From the NCBI GenBank assembly GCA_021157505.1, contig JAGGWI010000073.1, forward strand, positions 1 through 8,323: DNA of 8,323 nt, given 5' to 3'. Positions 1-5,994 of the stretch are shown here, piece by piece. This DNA is from Desulfuromusa sp. (GTDB lineage Bacteria; Desulfobacterota; Desulfuromonadia; Desulfuromonadales; Geopsychrobacteraceae). The number at the start of each line of letters is the position of its first letter. The stretch's first letter is position 1. Under the pieces are notes generated by a model. It was given only the letters and a program-made list of their open reading frames with translations. It ran no database searches and was not told the DNA's origin. The translations under genes and the position numbers were made by a program.

Positions 1-113
1 TCAATGAGCTGGGTTACCCGATTACTGTGGTTGCCAAAGATGGTTGTATCGGTTGTGGTAACTGCTATTTAGTGTGTCCTGAGCCGGGTGCGATTACGGT
101 GGTGCGGCCTTAG
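1..113 (+). CDS. 4Fe-4S ferredoxin-type (delta) subunit of 2-oxoacid:ferredoxin oxidoreductase, 3' end only
   Basis: Only the last 36 codons are in the window; the frame runs in from the left edge and stops at TAG 111-113. The visible peptide holds one complete [4Fe-4S] motif, CIGCGNCYLVCP (CxxCxxCxxxCP), followed by a short beta-strand tail. This is the usual C-terminal cluster motif of the small two-cluster ferredoxin subunit (VorD/KorD type), which passes electrons from the catalytic subunits to ferredoxin. The first cluster motif would lie upstream and cannot be seen. The next gene on the same strand is the alpha subunit of the same enzyme class, 119 bases downstream, which supports the subunit call over a free ferredoxin. 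The spacer carries a structured repeat, so the two genes may be differently expressed even if co-transcribed. Confidence 0.85.
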   Translation, partial: NELGYPITVVAKDGCIGCGNCYLVCPEPGAITVVRP

Positions 114-115
114 CT

Positions 116-198
116 TAAATCCCCTCTATCTCCCCTTTGCTAAAGGGGAGGACGGATAAAACTTCCCTCTTTGGAAAAGGGGGAGCGAGGGGGGGGGT
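116..198. repeat. Structured intergenic repeat, short form (copy 1)
   Basis: This stretch is built of C blocks and G blocks that fold on themselves. Bases 130-138 and 142-150 form a perfect 9-bp hairpin (CTCCCCTTT / AAAGGGGAG, loop GCT). A weaker second hairpin sits at about 164-185. An outer pairing of CCCCTC (121-126) with GAGGGG (187-192) can enclose both. The same plan and similar wording recur at 2805-2886. It occupies most of the spacer between the ferredoxin subunit gene and vorB. I infer a dispersed, MITE- or REP-like intergenic repeat. Its effect on the mRNA, such as processing, attenuation or stability, cannot be told from sequence alone. Confidence 0.7.
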
Positions 199-219
199 GC
201 TGATTCAGAAATAACCAAC

Positions 220-225
220 AGGAGA
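220..225 (+). promoter_or_regulatory. Ribosome binding site that fixes the TTG start of vorB
   Basis: AGGAGA lies 7 bases before TTG 233. The next in-frame ATG is far inside the conserved N-terminal domain, so this Shine-Dalgarno sequence settles the TTG as the start codon. Confidence 0.75.
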
Positions 226-232
226 AACTGTT

Positions 233-1288
233 TTGAAGAAATTAGTTAAGGGGAACGAGGCGGTAGTCATCGGTGCGTTAGTTGCTGGTTGCGATGCCTA
301 TTACGGTTACCCGATTACCCCGGCGAGTGAAATTGCCCAAACCGCCAGTGAACATTTCTTGCCACTTGGTAAAGTTTTTGTTCAGGCTGAATGTGAAGTG
401 GGTGCCATCAATATGGTTTTTGGTGCATCATCTTCCGGGATGCGGGTCATGACCGCCAGCTCCGGTCCCGGTATCAGTTTGAAGATGGAAGGTATCTCCT
501 ATCTTGCTGGCGCTCAACTGCCATGCGTTATCGTCGACGTGCAGCGGGTTGGCCCCGGCCTTGGCAATATCGGTCCCGAACAAAGTGATTATTTTCAGGT
601 CGTCAAAGGTGGTGGACATGGCGATTATCGCAATATTGTCCTTGCCCCTTCCTCAGTTGAAGAGACCTACCGGATGACCATCGAAGCATTTGACCTTGCC
701 GATAAGTGGCGTACTCCGGTCTTCATACTGACCGATGCAACCTTAGGGCAGATGATGGAACCGATTGATGTCTGTGAAGAGCCGATAAACAGAAGTGACA
801 AGCCGTGGGCACTCGACGCCAAAGCGGTAAGTAATGATAATTTAGTGACCTCTATTTATCTTGATTTCGACGATATGGAAGCTCATATCAATGGACTCCA
901 CGATAAATACCAGCAAATTTCAGATACAGAAACTAAAGCTGAAGTTTATGGTGCCGAGGATCCCGCGATCGTCTTGACCGGTTACGGCATTATCGGGCGG
1001 ATGTTACGCAGTGTTGTCGATACCCTGAACGAACATGGCATTGCTGCAGCGTTGATTCGTCCCCAGACCCTTTGGCCGTTCCCCAGCAAAATTTATCAGC
1101 AGACAGTCAAACCGGGAGTGCCGGTACTGTCGATTGAATTGAGCCGTGGTCAGTTTATAGAAGATGTCCGTCTGGCGCTGCCACAACATCAAGTAAAATG
1201 GTATGGCCGGGTTGGCGGTAATCTCCCAGAACTAGGTGAACTGGTAAGTCAGGCAGAAAAGTGCCTTAAGGAGGCTTCCAATGGCTAA
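233..1288 (+). CDS. vorB: 2-oxoacid:ferredoxin oxidoreductase alpha subunit (VorB type, 3-methyl-2-oxobutanoate dehydrogenase)
   Basis: This 351-residue protein is the alpha (domain I/II) subunit of a cytoplasmic enzyme that oxidatively decarboxylates a 2-oxoacid, with CoA and ferredoxin, to an acyl-CoA. Seen directly: the family motif GYPITPASE at residues 25-33; the QAECE segment (51-55), which supplies the acidic residue near thiamine diphosphate; TASSGPGISLKMEG (74-87), the pyrimidine-binding core; and a C-terminal transketolase-like domain beginning around GYGIIGRML (about residue 250). Length and domain order match the stand-alone alpha subunit. Start is TTG with AGGAGA 7 bases upstream. 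It overlaps the next gene by 8 bases (ATGGCTAA), so translation is probably coupled. Substrate choice (branched-chain 2-oxoacids or 2-oxoglutarate) cannot be proved by eye. The overall wording resembles VorB, and the neighbouring ilvD, which makes 2-oxoisovalerate, fits. Confidence 0.9.
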   Translation: MKKLVKGNEAVVIGALVAGCDAYYGYPITPASEIAQTASEHFLPLGKVFVQAECEVGAINMVFGASSSGMRVMTASSGPGISLKMEGISYLAGAQLPCVIVDVQRVGPGLGNIGPEQSDYFQVVKGGGHGDYRNIVLAPSSVEETYRMTIEAFDLADKWRTPVFILTDATLGQMMEPIDVCEEPINRSDKPWALDAKAVSNDNLVTSIYLDFDDMEAHINGLHDKYQQISDTETKAEVYGAEDPAIVLTGYGIIGRMLRSVVDTLNEHGIAAALIRPQTLWPFPSKIYQQTVKPGVPVLSIELSRGQFIEDVRLALPQHQVKWYGRVGGNLPELGELVSQAEKCLKEASNG

Positions 1289-2696
1289 AGTATACGAAAA
1301 ATCACCCGCCTTCTTCGATACCTTCGAACGCAAGCCGAGTATGCAAAAAACCACCCACTATTGCCCCGGTTGCGGGCATGGTACTTTGAGCAAAATTATT
1401 GCCGACCAGTTGGCCGATCTTGGGTTGCAGGATCGAGCTATTTTTGTCGGCCCCGTGGGTTGTGGCGTTTTTATCTACTACTACTTTGAGAGTTCTGCTG
1501 TTTCCTCTGCTCACGGTCGTGCTTCAGCAGTTGCAACCGGTGTTAGTCGGGCTAATCCTGATAGTGTCACTATCTCCTATCAGGGAGATGGTGACCTCGC
1601 AGCAATCGGGACCAGTAATGCGATCCATGCTGCTAACCGGGGCGAAAATATGATTGTCTTTTTCGTCAATAATAACATCTACGGGATGACCGGTGGTCAG
1701 TTGGCACCGACCACCTTGATAGATCAAATTTCATCAACATCACCTTACGGTCGTAGCGTCAAAAATGATGGTTACCCCTTACGTATGGCAGAGATGATGG
1801 CAGGGTTGGAAGCGCCAACACTGGTTGCCAGAGTCGGGGTTAATAACCCGAAAAACATCCGTCAAGCAATCAAAGTGATCAGGAAAGGGCTCGAAATACA
1901 GCGCGATAAAAAAGGCTACACGTTTATCGAGGTTCTTTCCCAATGCCCCACTAACTGGAAAAAAGACCCGAAGGAAGCGTGCGAGTGGATCGATGAGGTG
2001 GTTTCTAAACAATATCCATTTGGGGTGTTCAAAGATCTAACTGCCGAACGTGGAGCACAGGATCGCCCCTGCGAACGACCCGAGTTTTCCGCCGTAGCAA
2101 AACAGTTGGGTTTGATCGAGAATGAAAAAGATGGCAGTACCCAGATCGATATAGGACAAGACAAGCTCCAGTTTAAATTTGCCGGATTCGGTGGACAGGG
2201 GGTATTGTCGCTCGGAATGATGATGGCGCAACTGTCGATGCAACATAACATGGAAGTCACCTGGCTCCCCTCTTATGGCCCCGAAATGCGCGGTGGCGTT
2301 GCCAACAGTTCGGTGGTGGTGAGTAAAAGCACCATTGGTTCACCGGTGGTCGACTACCCCGATGTCCTGGTTGCCCTTAATCGACCCTCACTAGAAAAGT
2401 TTGGGGCCCTGGTCCCTGAAAATGGTTTGATTGTTTATAATAGTTCGTTGATCGATCAGGTTCCTGCCGATCTCAAAGGTAAGGTTTTCGCTCTACCAGC
2501 CACCGACCTGGCTTCGGAAGCAGGTACCGCCAAAGCGGCCAACGTCGTAGTTCTCGGTTTCGTTGCCCGAAAAATCGGCATGTTCGCCCTGGCGGACATG
2601 GAGGCGTTCCTGCGAGAAACCTTCAAGAAACCGACGCTACAGGAAATCAACCTTAAAGCGCTCCATGCCGGTTGGCAGGAGGCGGAGAATATTTGA
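1281..2696 (+). CDS. Fused beta (TPP-binding) and gamma subunit of 2-oxoacid:ferredoxin oxidoreductase
   Basis: The 471 residues hold two subunits that are separate proteins in many relatives. Residues about 1-250 are the beta part: HYCPGCGHG (26-34), the thiamine diphosphate/Mg motif GDGD (102-105) followed by VNNNIYGMTGGQ (129-140), and Cys28, Cys31, Cys61 (GPVGCG) and Cys222 (SQCPT). The spacing of these four cysteines matches the [4Fe-4S] ligands known in archaeal 2-oxoacid oxidoreductase beta subunits. Residues about 297-471 are the gamma part: FAGFGGQGVLSLG (300-312), SYGPEMRGG (331-339) and DYPDVLVALN (about 358-367). A 45-residue hydrophilic linker joins them. There is no stop or frameshift at the junction, so the fusion looks genuine. 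ATG 1281 has AAGGAGG 6 bases upstream. With vorB and the ferredoxin subunit, all four functional parts are present. A strong terminator follows 28 bases after the stop. Confidence 0.92.
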   Translation: MAKVYEKSPAFFDTFERKPSMQKTTHYCPGCGHGTLSKIIADQLADLGLQDRAIFVGPVGCGVFIYYYFESSAVSSAHGRASAVATGVSRANPDSVTISYQGDGDLAAIGTSNAIHAANRGENMIVFFVNNNIYGMTGGQLAPTTLIDQISSTSPYGRSVKNDGYPLRMAEMMAGLEAPTLVARVGVNNPKNIRQAIKVIRKGLEIQRDKKGYTFIEVLSQCPTNWKKDPKEACEWIDEVVSKQYPFGVFKDLTAERGAQDRPCERPEFSAVAKQLGLIENEKDGSTQIDIGQDKLQFKFAGFGGQGVLSLGMMMAQLSMQHNMEVTWLPSYGPEMRGGVANSSVVVSKSTIGSPVVDYPDVLVALNRPSLEKFGALVPENGLIVYNSSLIDQVPADLKGKVFALPATDLASEAGTAKAANVVVLGFVARKIGMFALADMEAFLRETFKKPTLQEINLKALHAGWQEAENI

Positions 2697-2724
2697 ACTG
2701 CCGCAAATGGAAATAACTCTACAA

Positions 2725-2760
2725 AACAAAAATCCTCGCCTTTTGGCGGGGATTTTTGTT
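2725..2760 (+). terminator. Rho-independent terminator of the vor operon, likely bidirectional
   Basis: Left arm 2725-2740 and right arm 2745-2760 pair over 16 positions (one T-G wobble) around a TTTT loop. The core is GC-rich and the outer arms are A-tract/T-tract, so the transcript ends in a U-rich run on either strand. It lies between two convergent genes (plus-strand vor fusion, minus-strand ilvD) and can serve both. Confidence 0.88.
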
Positions 2761-2780
2761 ATCTGGCAAGATGGAGTAAA

Positions 2781-2909
2781 CTCGGAACTGTTCCGCATGG
2801 ATGTAAAAATCCCCCTCAATCCCCCTATGTCAAAGGGGAAGGCTTTAAAACTCCCCTCTTTGGCAAAGAGGGGTTGGGGGAGATTCGAAGTGCCCGGAAC
2901 AGTCCCGGA
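2781..2909. repeat. Structured intergenic repeat, long form with terminal inverted repeats (copy 2)
   Basis: The ends form an inverted repeat: ACTGTTCCG (2787-2795) pairs perfectly with CGGAACAGT (2895-2903), and the pairing extends imperfectly to 2781-2909. Inside, TCCCCC (2810-2815) can pair with GGGGGA (2876-2881). Within that, CCCCTCTTT / AAAGAGGGG (2853-2861 and 2865-2873, loop GGC) forms a perfect 9-bp hairpin, and a damaged hairpin (CCCCT..AAGGGG, 2822-2837) lies to its left. The inner part is the same design as the repeat upstream of vorB, which lacks the ACTGTTCCG arms. Nested, TIR-bounded and about 120 bases long, it looks like a non-coding MITE-like element. It sits in a gap between convergent genes, where insertion does least harm. 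Confidence 0.75.
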
Positions 2910-2922
2910 TAATAAAAAATCT

Positions 2923-4767
2923 CTACAGTTGCTCCAGATCACGCACAGCACCCCGCGCCGCACTGGTCGTTGTTGCCGCATAAGCCTGCAAAGCGCGACT
3001 GACCTGACGCTGGCGAAGTGCCGGCTGCCACGCTTGACCGCCTTTTGCAACCATCGCCTCCTGGCGTTGCTTTAAAATTTCATCGGTCACCTGCATGGAA
3101 ATTGTGCGGGACGGAATATCGATTGCAACCAGATCCCCTTCTTCCAGCAGTGCAATCGCCCCCCCTTCGGCAGCTTCTGGAGAAATATGACCAATCGACA
3201 ACCCTGAAGTCCCGCCGGAAAAACGGCCATCAGTAATCAGTGCACAGGCTTTTCCAAGCCCCTTCGACTTCAGGTAACTGGTAGGATAAAGCATTTCCTG
3301 CATTCCAGGACCACCCTTTGGCCCTTCGTAGCGAATCACCACGACATCGCCAGCTTTCACCCTGTCTCCAAGAATTCCGTCAATCGCATCCTCCTGGCTC
3401 TCAAAAATACGGGCCGGGCCGGTAAAAGTAAGATTTGCTTCGTCTACGCCTGCCGTTTTGACAATACAGCCATCAAGGGCCATATTTCCATAAAGCACCG
3501 CCAGACCACCATCCTGACTGTAAGCATGTTCCTGAGAGCGGATACATCCACTTTTACGATCGAGATCAAGCGAGGAGAAACGTTTACTCTGGGCAAAAGC
3601 TTCAAGGCAGCGCTCTCGACCGGGAGCGGCACGGTAGAACTGATGAACCTCGGGCGCAGCGGTCCTTACAACATCCCAAAGCTCAAGCGCCTCACCCATT
3701 GTCGCACTGTGAACCGTCGGCACTTCACGCTGAAGCAAGCCGGCACGATCGAGTTCTCCAAGGATGGCGAAAATACCGCCAGCCCGATGGACATCTTCCA
3801 TGTGATAATGCTGCACCGCCGGAGCAACCTTGCACAGATTCGGCGTTTGTCGAGAGAGACGATTGATGTCATCCATGGTAAAATCGACCTCGCCCTCGTA
3901 AGCAATGGCCAATAGATGGAGAATTGTATTCGTCGATCCACCCATGGCAATATCGAGTCGCATGGCATTTTCATAAGCACCAAAACAGGCGATAGAACGT
4001 GGCAAAACTCGTTCATCATCATTTTCGTACCAGCGCCTGGTCAGATCCATGATCCGTTCTGCCGCCTCCAGAAACAGTTGTTTCCGATCAGCATGGGTCG
4101 CAAGCAGGCTACCATTTCCGGGCAGACCCATCCCAAGAGCCTCGGTCAAACAGTTCATCGAGTTAGCGGTAAACATCCCGGAGCAGGAACCACAGGTAGG
4201 ACAGGAACTCCGCTCATAAATAGCAATATCAGCGTCGCTGACATCGGGATCAGCCGCCGCCACCATGGCATCAACCAGATCTAAAGCAACCTCCTCCCCC
4301 TGAATTTTTGTGTGACCCGCCTCCATGGGACCGCCGGTGACAAAGATTGTCGGGATATTCAGGCGCATGGTAGCCATCAACATTCCCGGTGTAATCTTGT
4401 CACAGTTGGAGATACAGACCAGAGCATCAACACAATGGGCATTGGCCATATATTCAACCGTATCGGCAATCAGCTCGCGCGAAGGGAGACTGTAGAGCAT
4501 CCCCTGATGCCCCATCGCGATTCCATCACAAATCGCCATGGTATTAAATTCTTTGGCGATACCGCCATGCTTTTCAATTTGTTTAACAACCAGCTGACCC
4601 AAGTCCTGCAAATGGACATGTCCCGGCACAAACTGGGTAAACGAATTCACCACAGCAATAATAGGCTTGCCGAAATCATTCGGTTTTACCCCAGTTGCTG
4701 CCCACAGGGCACGAGCCCCGGCCATATTTTTTCCCTGAACTGTCTGTGCTGATCTATAAGCTGGCAT
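2923..4767 (-). CDS. ilvD: Dihydroxy-acid dehydratase
   Basis: This 614-residue enzyme converts 2,3-dihydroxyisovalerate to 2-oxoisovalerate, and the isoleucine analogue likewise, in cytoplasmic branched-chain amino acid synthesis. Length and wording track E. coli IlvD (616 residues) almost from end to end. Visible signatures are the first IlvD/Edd motif around CDKITPGMLMA (122-132), SCPTCGSCSGMF (188-199) and the second motif TDGRFSGGTS (about 512-521), which carries the catalytic serine (about 517). Cys122 and Cys195 are the conserved Fe-S ligands, and Asp81 and Asp123 the metal-binding acids. The N-terminal NSFTQFVPGH (41-50) has glycine where the [2Fe-2S] subgroup has a cysteine, so this belongs to the oxygen-labile E. 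coli-like group. Start ATG 4767 has AGAGGA 5 bases upstream. It is convergent with the vor operon, whose likely substrate it makes. A leuD-like remnant ends 81 bases upstream on the same strand. Confidence 0.97.
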   Translation of the reverse strand: MPAYRSAQTVQGKNMAGARALWAATGVKPNDFGKPIIAVVNSFTQFVPGHVHLQDLGQLVVKQIEKHGGIAKEFNTMAICDGIAMGHQGMLYSLPSRELIADTVEYMANAHCVDALVCISNCDKITPGMLMATMRLNIPTIFVTGGPMEAGHTKIQGEEVALDLVDAMVAAADPDVSDADIAIYERSSCPTCGSCSGMFTANSMNCLTEALGMGLPGNGSLLATHADRKQLFLEAAERIMDLTRRWYENDDERVLPRSIACFGAYENAMRLDIAMGGSTNTILHLLAIAYEGEVDFTMDDINRLSRQTPNLCKVAPAVQHYHMEDVHRAGGIFAILGELDRAGLLQREVPTVHSATMGEALELWDVVRTAAPEVHQFYRAAPGRERCLEAFAQSKRFSSLDLDRKSGCIRSQEHAYSQDGGLAVLYGNMALDGCIVKTAGVDEANLTFTGPARIFESQEDAIDGILGDRVKAGDVVVIRYEGPKGGPGMQEMLYPTSYLKSKGLGKACALITDGRFSGGTSGLSIGHISPEAAEGGAIALLEEGDLVAIDIPSRTISMQVTDEILKQRQEAMVAKGGQAWQPALRQRQVSRALQAYAATTTSAARGAVRDLEQL

Positions 4768-4848
4768 AATTTCCTCTTTTATTGTTGCTGTTTAGAGATT
4801 GATGTAACTGTCCACCTTCAAGGGTTACAAGCCCCCCATTCCCTTATG

Positions 4849-5160
4849 TTAATAACGAGCATCGGCAAATTCAACCCAGCCACCAGCCTCAACCAGAGCC
4901 ATATCAAATTGACTGATCTCGAAAGAAAACTGCTTCTCCTTTTCCCCTGCGACTGCTTTAATCTGTTGCGTCTCCAGATCAATTGCAACCGACACCTTGC
5001 CGGAGGCCTGCATCTGCATCAGCTCGTCAATCGATTCTTTTGGCAATTCAATCGCTAACATTCCACAATTGAACATATTCTGACGGAAAATCCGGGCGTA
5101 ACTTTCGGCAATAACGGTATGAACATCGTTCACCTCAAAGACCCAGGGAGCGAGCAGACC
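4849..5160 (-). pseudogene. LeuD-like (isopropylmalate dehydratase small subunit) remnant, N-terminus missing
   Basis: The reading frame ends at TAA 4849-4851 and encodes about 100 residues typical of the C-terminal two thirds of the LeuD/aconitase swivel-domain family. Reading from the upstream side: APWVFE (codons 5134-5151), then VIAESYARIFRQNMFNCGML, AIELPKESIDEL, and the tail ALVEAGGWVEFADARY. In intact relatives APW is preceded by the GSSREH active-site stretch and some 60-70 residues. Here the homology breaks just before APW, and an in-frame TAA stands at 5170-5172. A GTG at 5131-5133 could open 94 codons but has no ribosome binding site and would cut the substrate-binding fold, so I call it a pseudogene. 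No leuC is seen. The preserved reading frame suggests recent loss or continued use as part of another product; the first is simpler. A second, shorter copy lies at 5995-6144. Confidence 0.8.
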
Positions 5161-5210
5161 GGGACGCTCTTAAATAATTAACTTAGAGTTTCCCTGGAAA
5201 CGCCGGGGGA

Positions 5211-5453
5211 TTACTCATTGTATTTATCCTCAGCTTTAGGCTCAACATCTTTAACTTTTGACAATGCCGCCCTGAATTTTTTTTGGCTCCCTTTTTCTGC
5301 TCGTTCAGATAAGTATTGCTCAGTAATAAGAGCGGACATTTTTTCGGCCAAAGCTGTCGTAACGAATTGATTAATAGAAATATTGTCCTGTTTAGCTAAA
5401 TTTCTTACACTTTCATGAAGAGAATCTGGAAGTCTTAAGCTAATTGTACTCAT
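5211..5453 (-). CDS. Ribbon-helix-helix antitoxin of a PIN/RHH toxin-antitoxin pair
   Basis: This 80-residue protein starts with a clear ribbon-helix-helix DNA-binding domain: the strand STISLRLPDSL (2-12), helix one around residues 13-21, and the second helix ISINQFVTTALAEKMS (25-40). The remainder (41-80) is charged and probably disordered, as expected for the segment that wraps the toxin. The ATG (5453-5451) overlaps the toxin's TGA as ATGA, and GGAGA lies 6 bases upstream within the end of the toxin gene, so translation is coupled to the toxin. Its expected roles are to neutralise the PIN RNase and to repress the shared promoter; an inverted repeat over that promoter is a candidate binding site. 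The order is toxin first, which is the less common one. There is no good terminator downstream, only a 5-bp hairpin at 5188-5201 with a poor U-run. Confidence 0.85.
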   Translation of the reverse strand: MSTISLRLPDSLHESVRNLAKQDNISINQFVTTALAEKMSALITEQYLSERAEKGSQKKFRAALSKVKDVEPKAEDKYNE

Positions 5454-5875
5454 ATTGTTTCTCCTATCTTACGAAGAAGTTCCTGCGGCGTGATCACTGC
5501 CACATTGAAATTGTTGGCCTTCGAAAAATCCTTGATATTAAATGTCACAATATACTGACATTCAGATTCAACTGCTAACTCGAGGACAAAATCGTCGCCC
5601 GGATCTTTGAGATTGGGGCGCCACAAATAATGAACTTTTCTGTGTTTACCGATAGTACATAGGTAGTCGATGATATCTTCGATGTCAGCATGCGTCAGCC
5701 CTAGACTACTCGCTATTCGCTTGGCAGTGGACTCGTATTCCAGTACCAGCGGTACTGACAAGGAGAACGAAAACTTTTGACTGTCAACCAGCGATACAAG
5801 TTTAAAAGATGCTCCATTTTTAGAGCGTAATGCCGAGATCAGTACACAAGTATCTATAACTATAGATGGCTTCAT
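5450..5875 (-). CDS. PIN-domain toxin (putative ribonuclease), COG1569/TIGR00305 type
   Basis: This 141-residue protein has the PIN fold's acidic centre: Asp8 in VIDTCVLISAL, Glu46 in LVLEYE, Asp91/Asp94/Asp95 in DPGDDF, and Asp116 in TFNIKDF. These match a Mg-dependent RNase of the VapC superfamily, specifically the group labelled putative toxin of a toxin-antitoxin system, PIN family. I choose ATG 5875 over the in-frame GTG at 5902. The GTG lies inside the spacer between the -35 and -10 boxes, while ATG 5875 falls where transcription should begin. No Shine-Dalgarno precedes either, so the mRNA is probably leaderless. The gene is intact and overlaps its RHH partner by 4 bases. The pair lies between two leuD-like fragments, which suggests the module was inserted there or survived a deletion around it. 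Confidence 0.87.
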   Translation of the reverse strand: MKPSIVIDTCVLISALRSKNGASFKLVSLVDSQKFSFSLSVPLVLEYESTAKRIASSLGLTHADIEDIIDYLCTIGKHRKVHYLWRPNLKDPGDDFVLELAVESECQYIVTFNIKDFSKANNFNVAVITPQELLRKIGETI

Positions 5876-5876
5876 A

Positions 5877-5898
5877 ATGGTATTATATCTGATACCAT
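5877..5898. promoter_or_regulatory. Inverted repeat over the toxin-antitoxin promoter, candidate operator
   Basis: ATGGTAT (5877-5883) and ATACCAT (5892-5898) are perfect 7-base inverted arms separated by 8 bases. They cover the -10 box and part of the spacer and end two bases from the toxin start codon. RHH antitoxins usually repress their own operon by binding short palindromes over the promoter, so this is the natural candidate site. Binding itself is inferred. Confidence 0.6.
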
Positions 5899-5909
5899 CC
5901 ACAAGTCAA
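5882..5909 (-). promoter_or_regulatory. Sigma70-type promoter of the PIN/RHH operon
   Basis: On the minus strand, TTGACT (5909-5904) is followed after 16 bases by a consensus TATAAT (5887-5882). A start six bases past the -10 box would fall on base 5875, the A of the toxin ATG. This predicts a leaderless transcript. Confidence 0.75.
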
Positions 5910-5940
5910 CTTAACATAAACACGTTTATCAAAAACCAAC

Positions 5941-5975
5941 AAAAAAGGCCGGAAGAATAACTCCCGGCCTTTTTT
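5941..5975 (-). terminator. Rho-independent terminator, bidirectional form
   Basis: AAAAAAGGCCGG (5941-5952) pairs perfectly with CCGGCCTTTTTT (5964-5975) around an 11-base loop. It lies about 20 bases past the stop of the second leuD-like fragment and so would end transcripts coming from the AsmA-like gene. It insulates the toxin-antitoxin promoter 30 bases further on. It is probably the original terminator of the lost leuD-like gene. Confidence 0.85.
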
Positions 5976-5994
5976 ATTCAATAATATTTCAGGA

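Noticed and set aside
116..198. The paired C/G blocks as a CRISPR-like array or a rho-independent terminator
   Set aside because: There are no regularly spaced identical repeats with unique spacers, and no T-run follows the hairpins; they fit a palindromic intergenic repeat better.
2563..3075. 170-codon plus-strand frame across the end of the vor fusion and the intergenic region
   Set aside because: It overlaps the vor fusion gene out of frame, reads through the terminator and the C/G repeat, and ends inside ilvD; arginine-rich out-of-frame composition.
3526..4752. Several plus-strand frames of 120-146 codons inside ilvD
   Set aside because: Antisense shadows of a highly conserved gene; no family motifs and no ribosome sites.
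4768..4848. Leader attenuator, T-box or strong promoter upstream of ilvD
   Set aside because: The 81-base gap has no stable hairpin pair, no leader peptide rich in Ile/Val/Leu, and only a poor promoter match (TTGTAA-17-TTACAT).
4849..5133. A real 94-residue small protein starting at GTG 5133
   Set aside because: No ribosome binding site, a start in the middle of a conserved LeuD segment, and residues upstream of the GTG (APWVFE) that still match the family. It is better read as a truncated gene.
5188..5201. GTTTCC-CT-GGAAAC palindrome as terminator of the toxin-antitoxin operon
   Set aside because: The stem is only 5-6 bp with a tight loop and the following sequence is not a proper T-run, so the evidence is too weak for a terminator call.
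5876..5902. GTG at 5902 as the start of the PIN toxin
   Set aside because: It would lie between the -35 and -10 boxes, upstream of the predicted transcript start, and the PIN family begins close to the VIDTCVL strand reached from ATG 5875.
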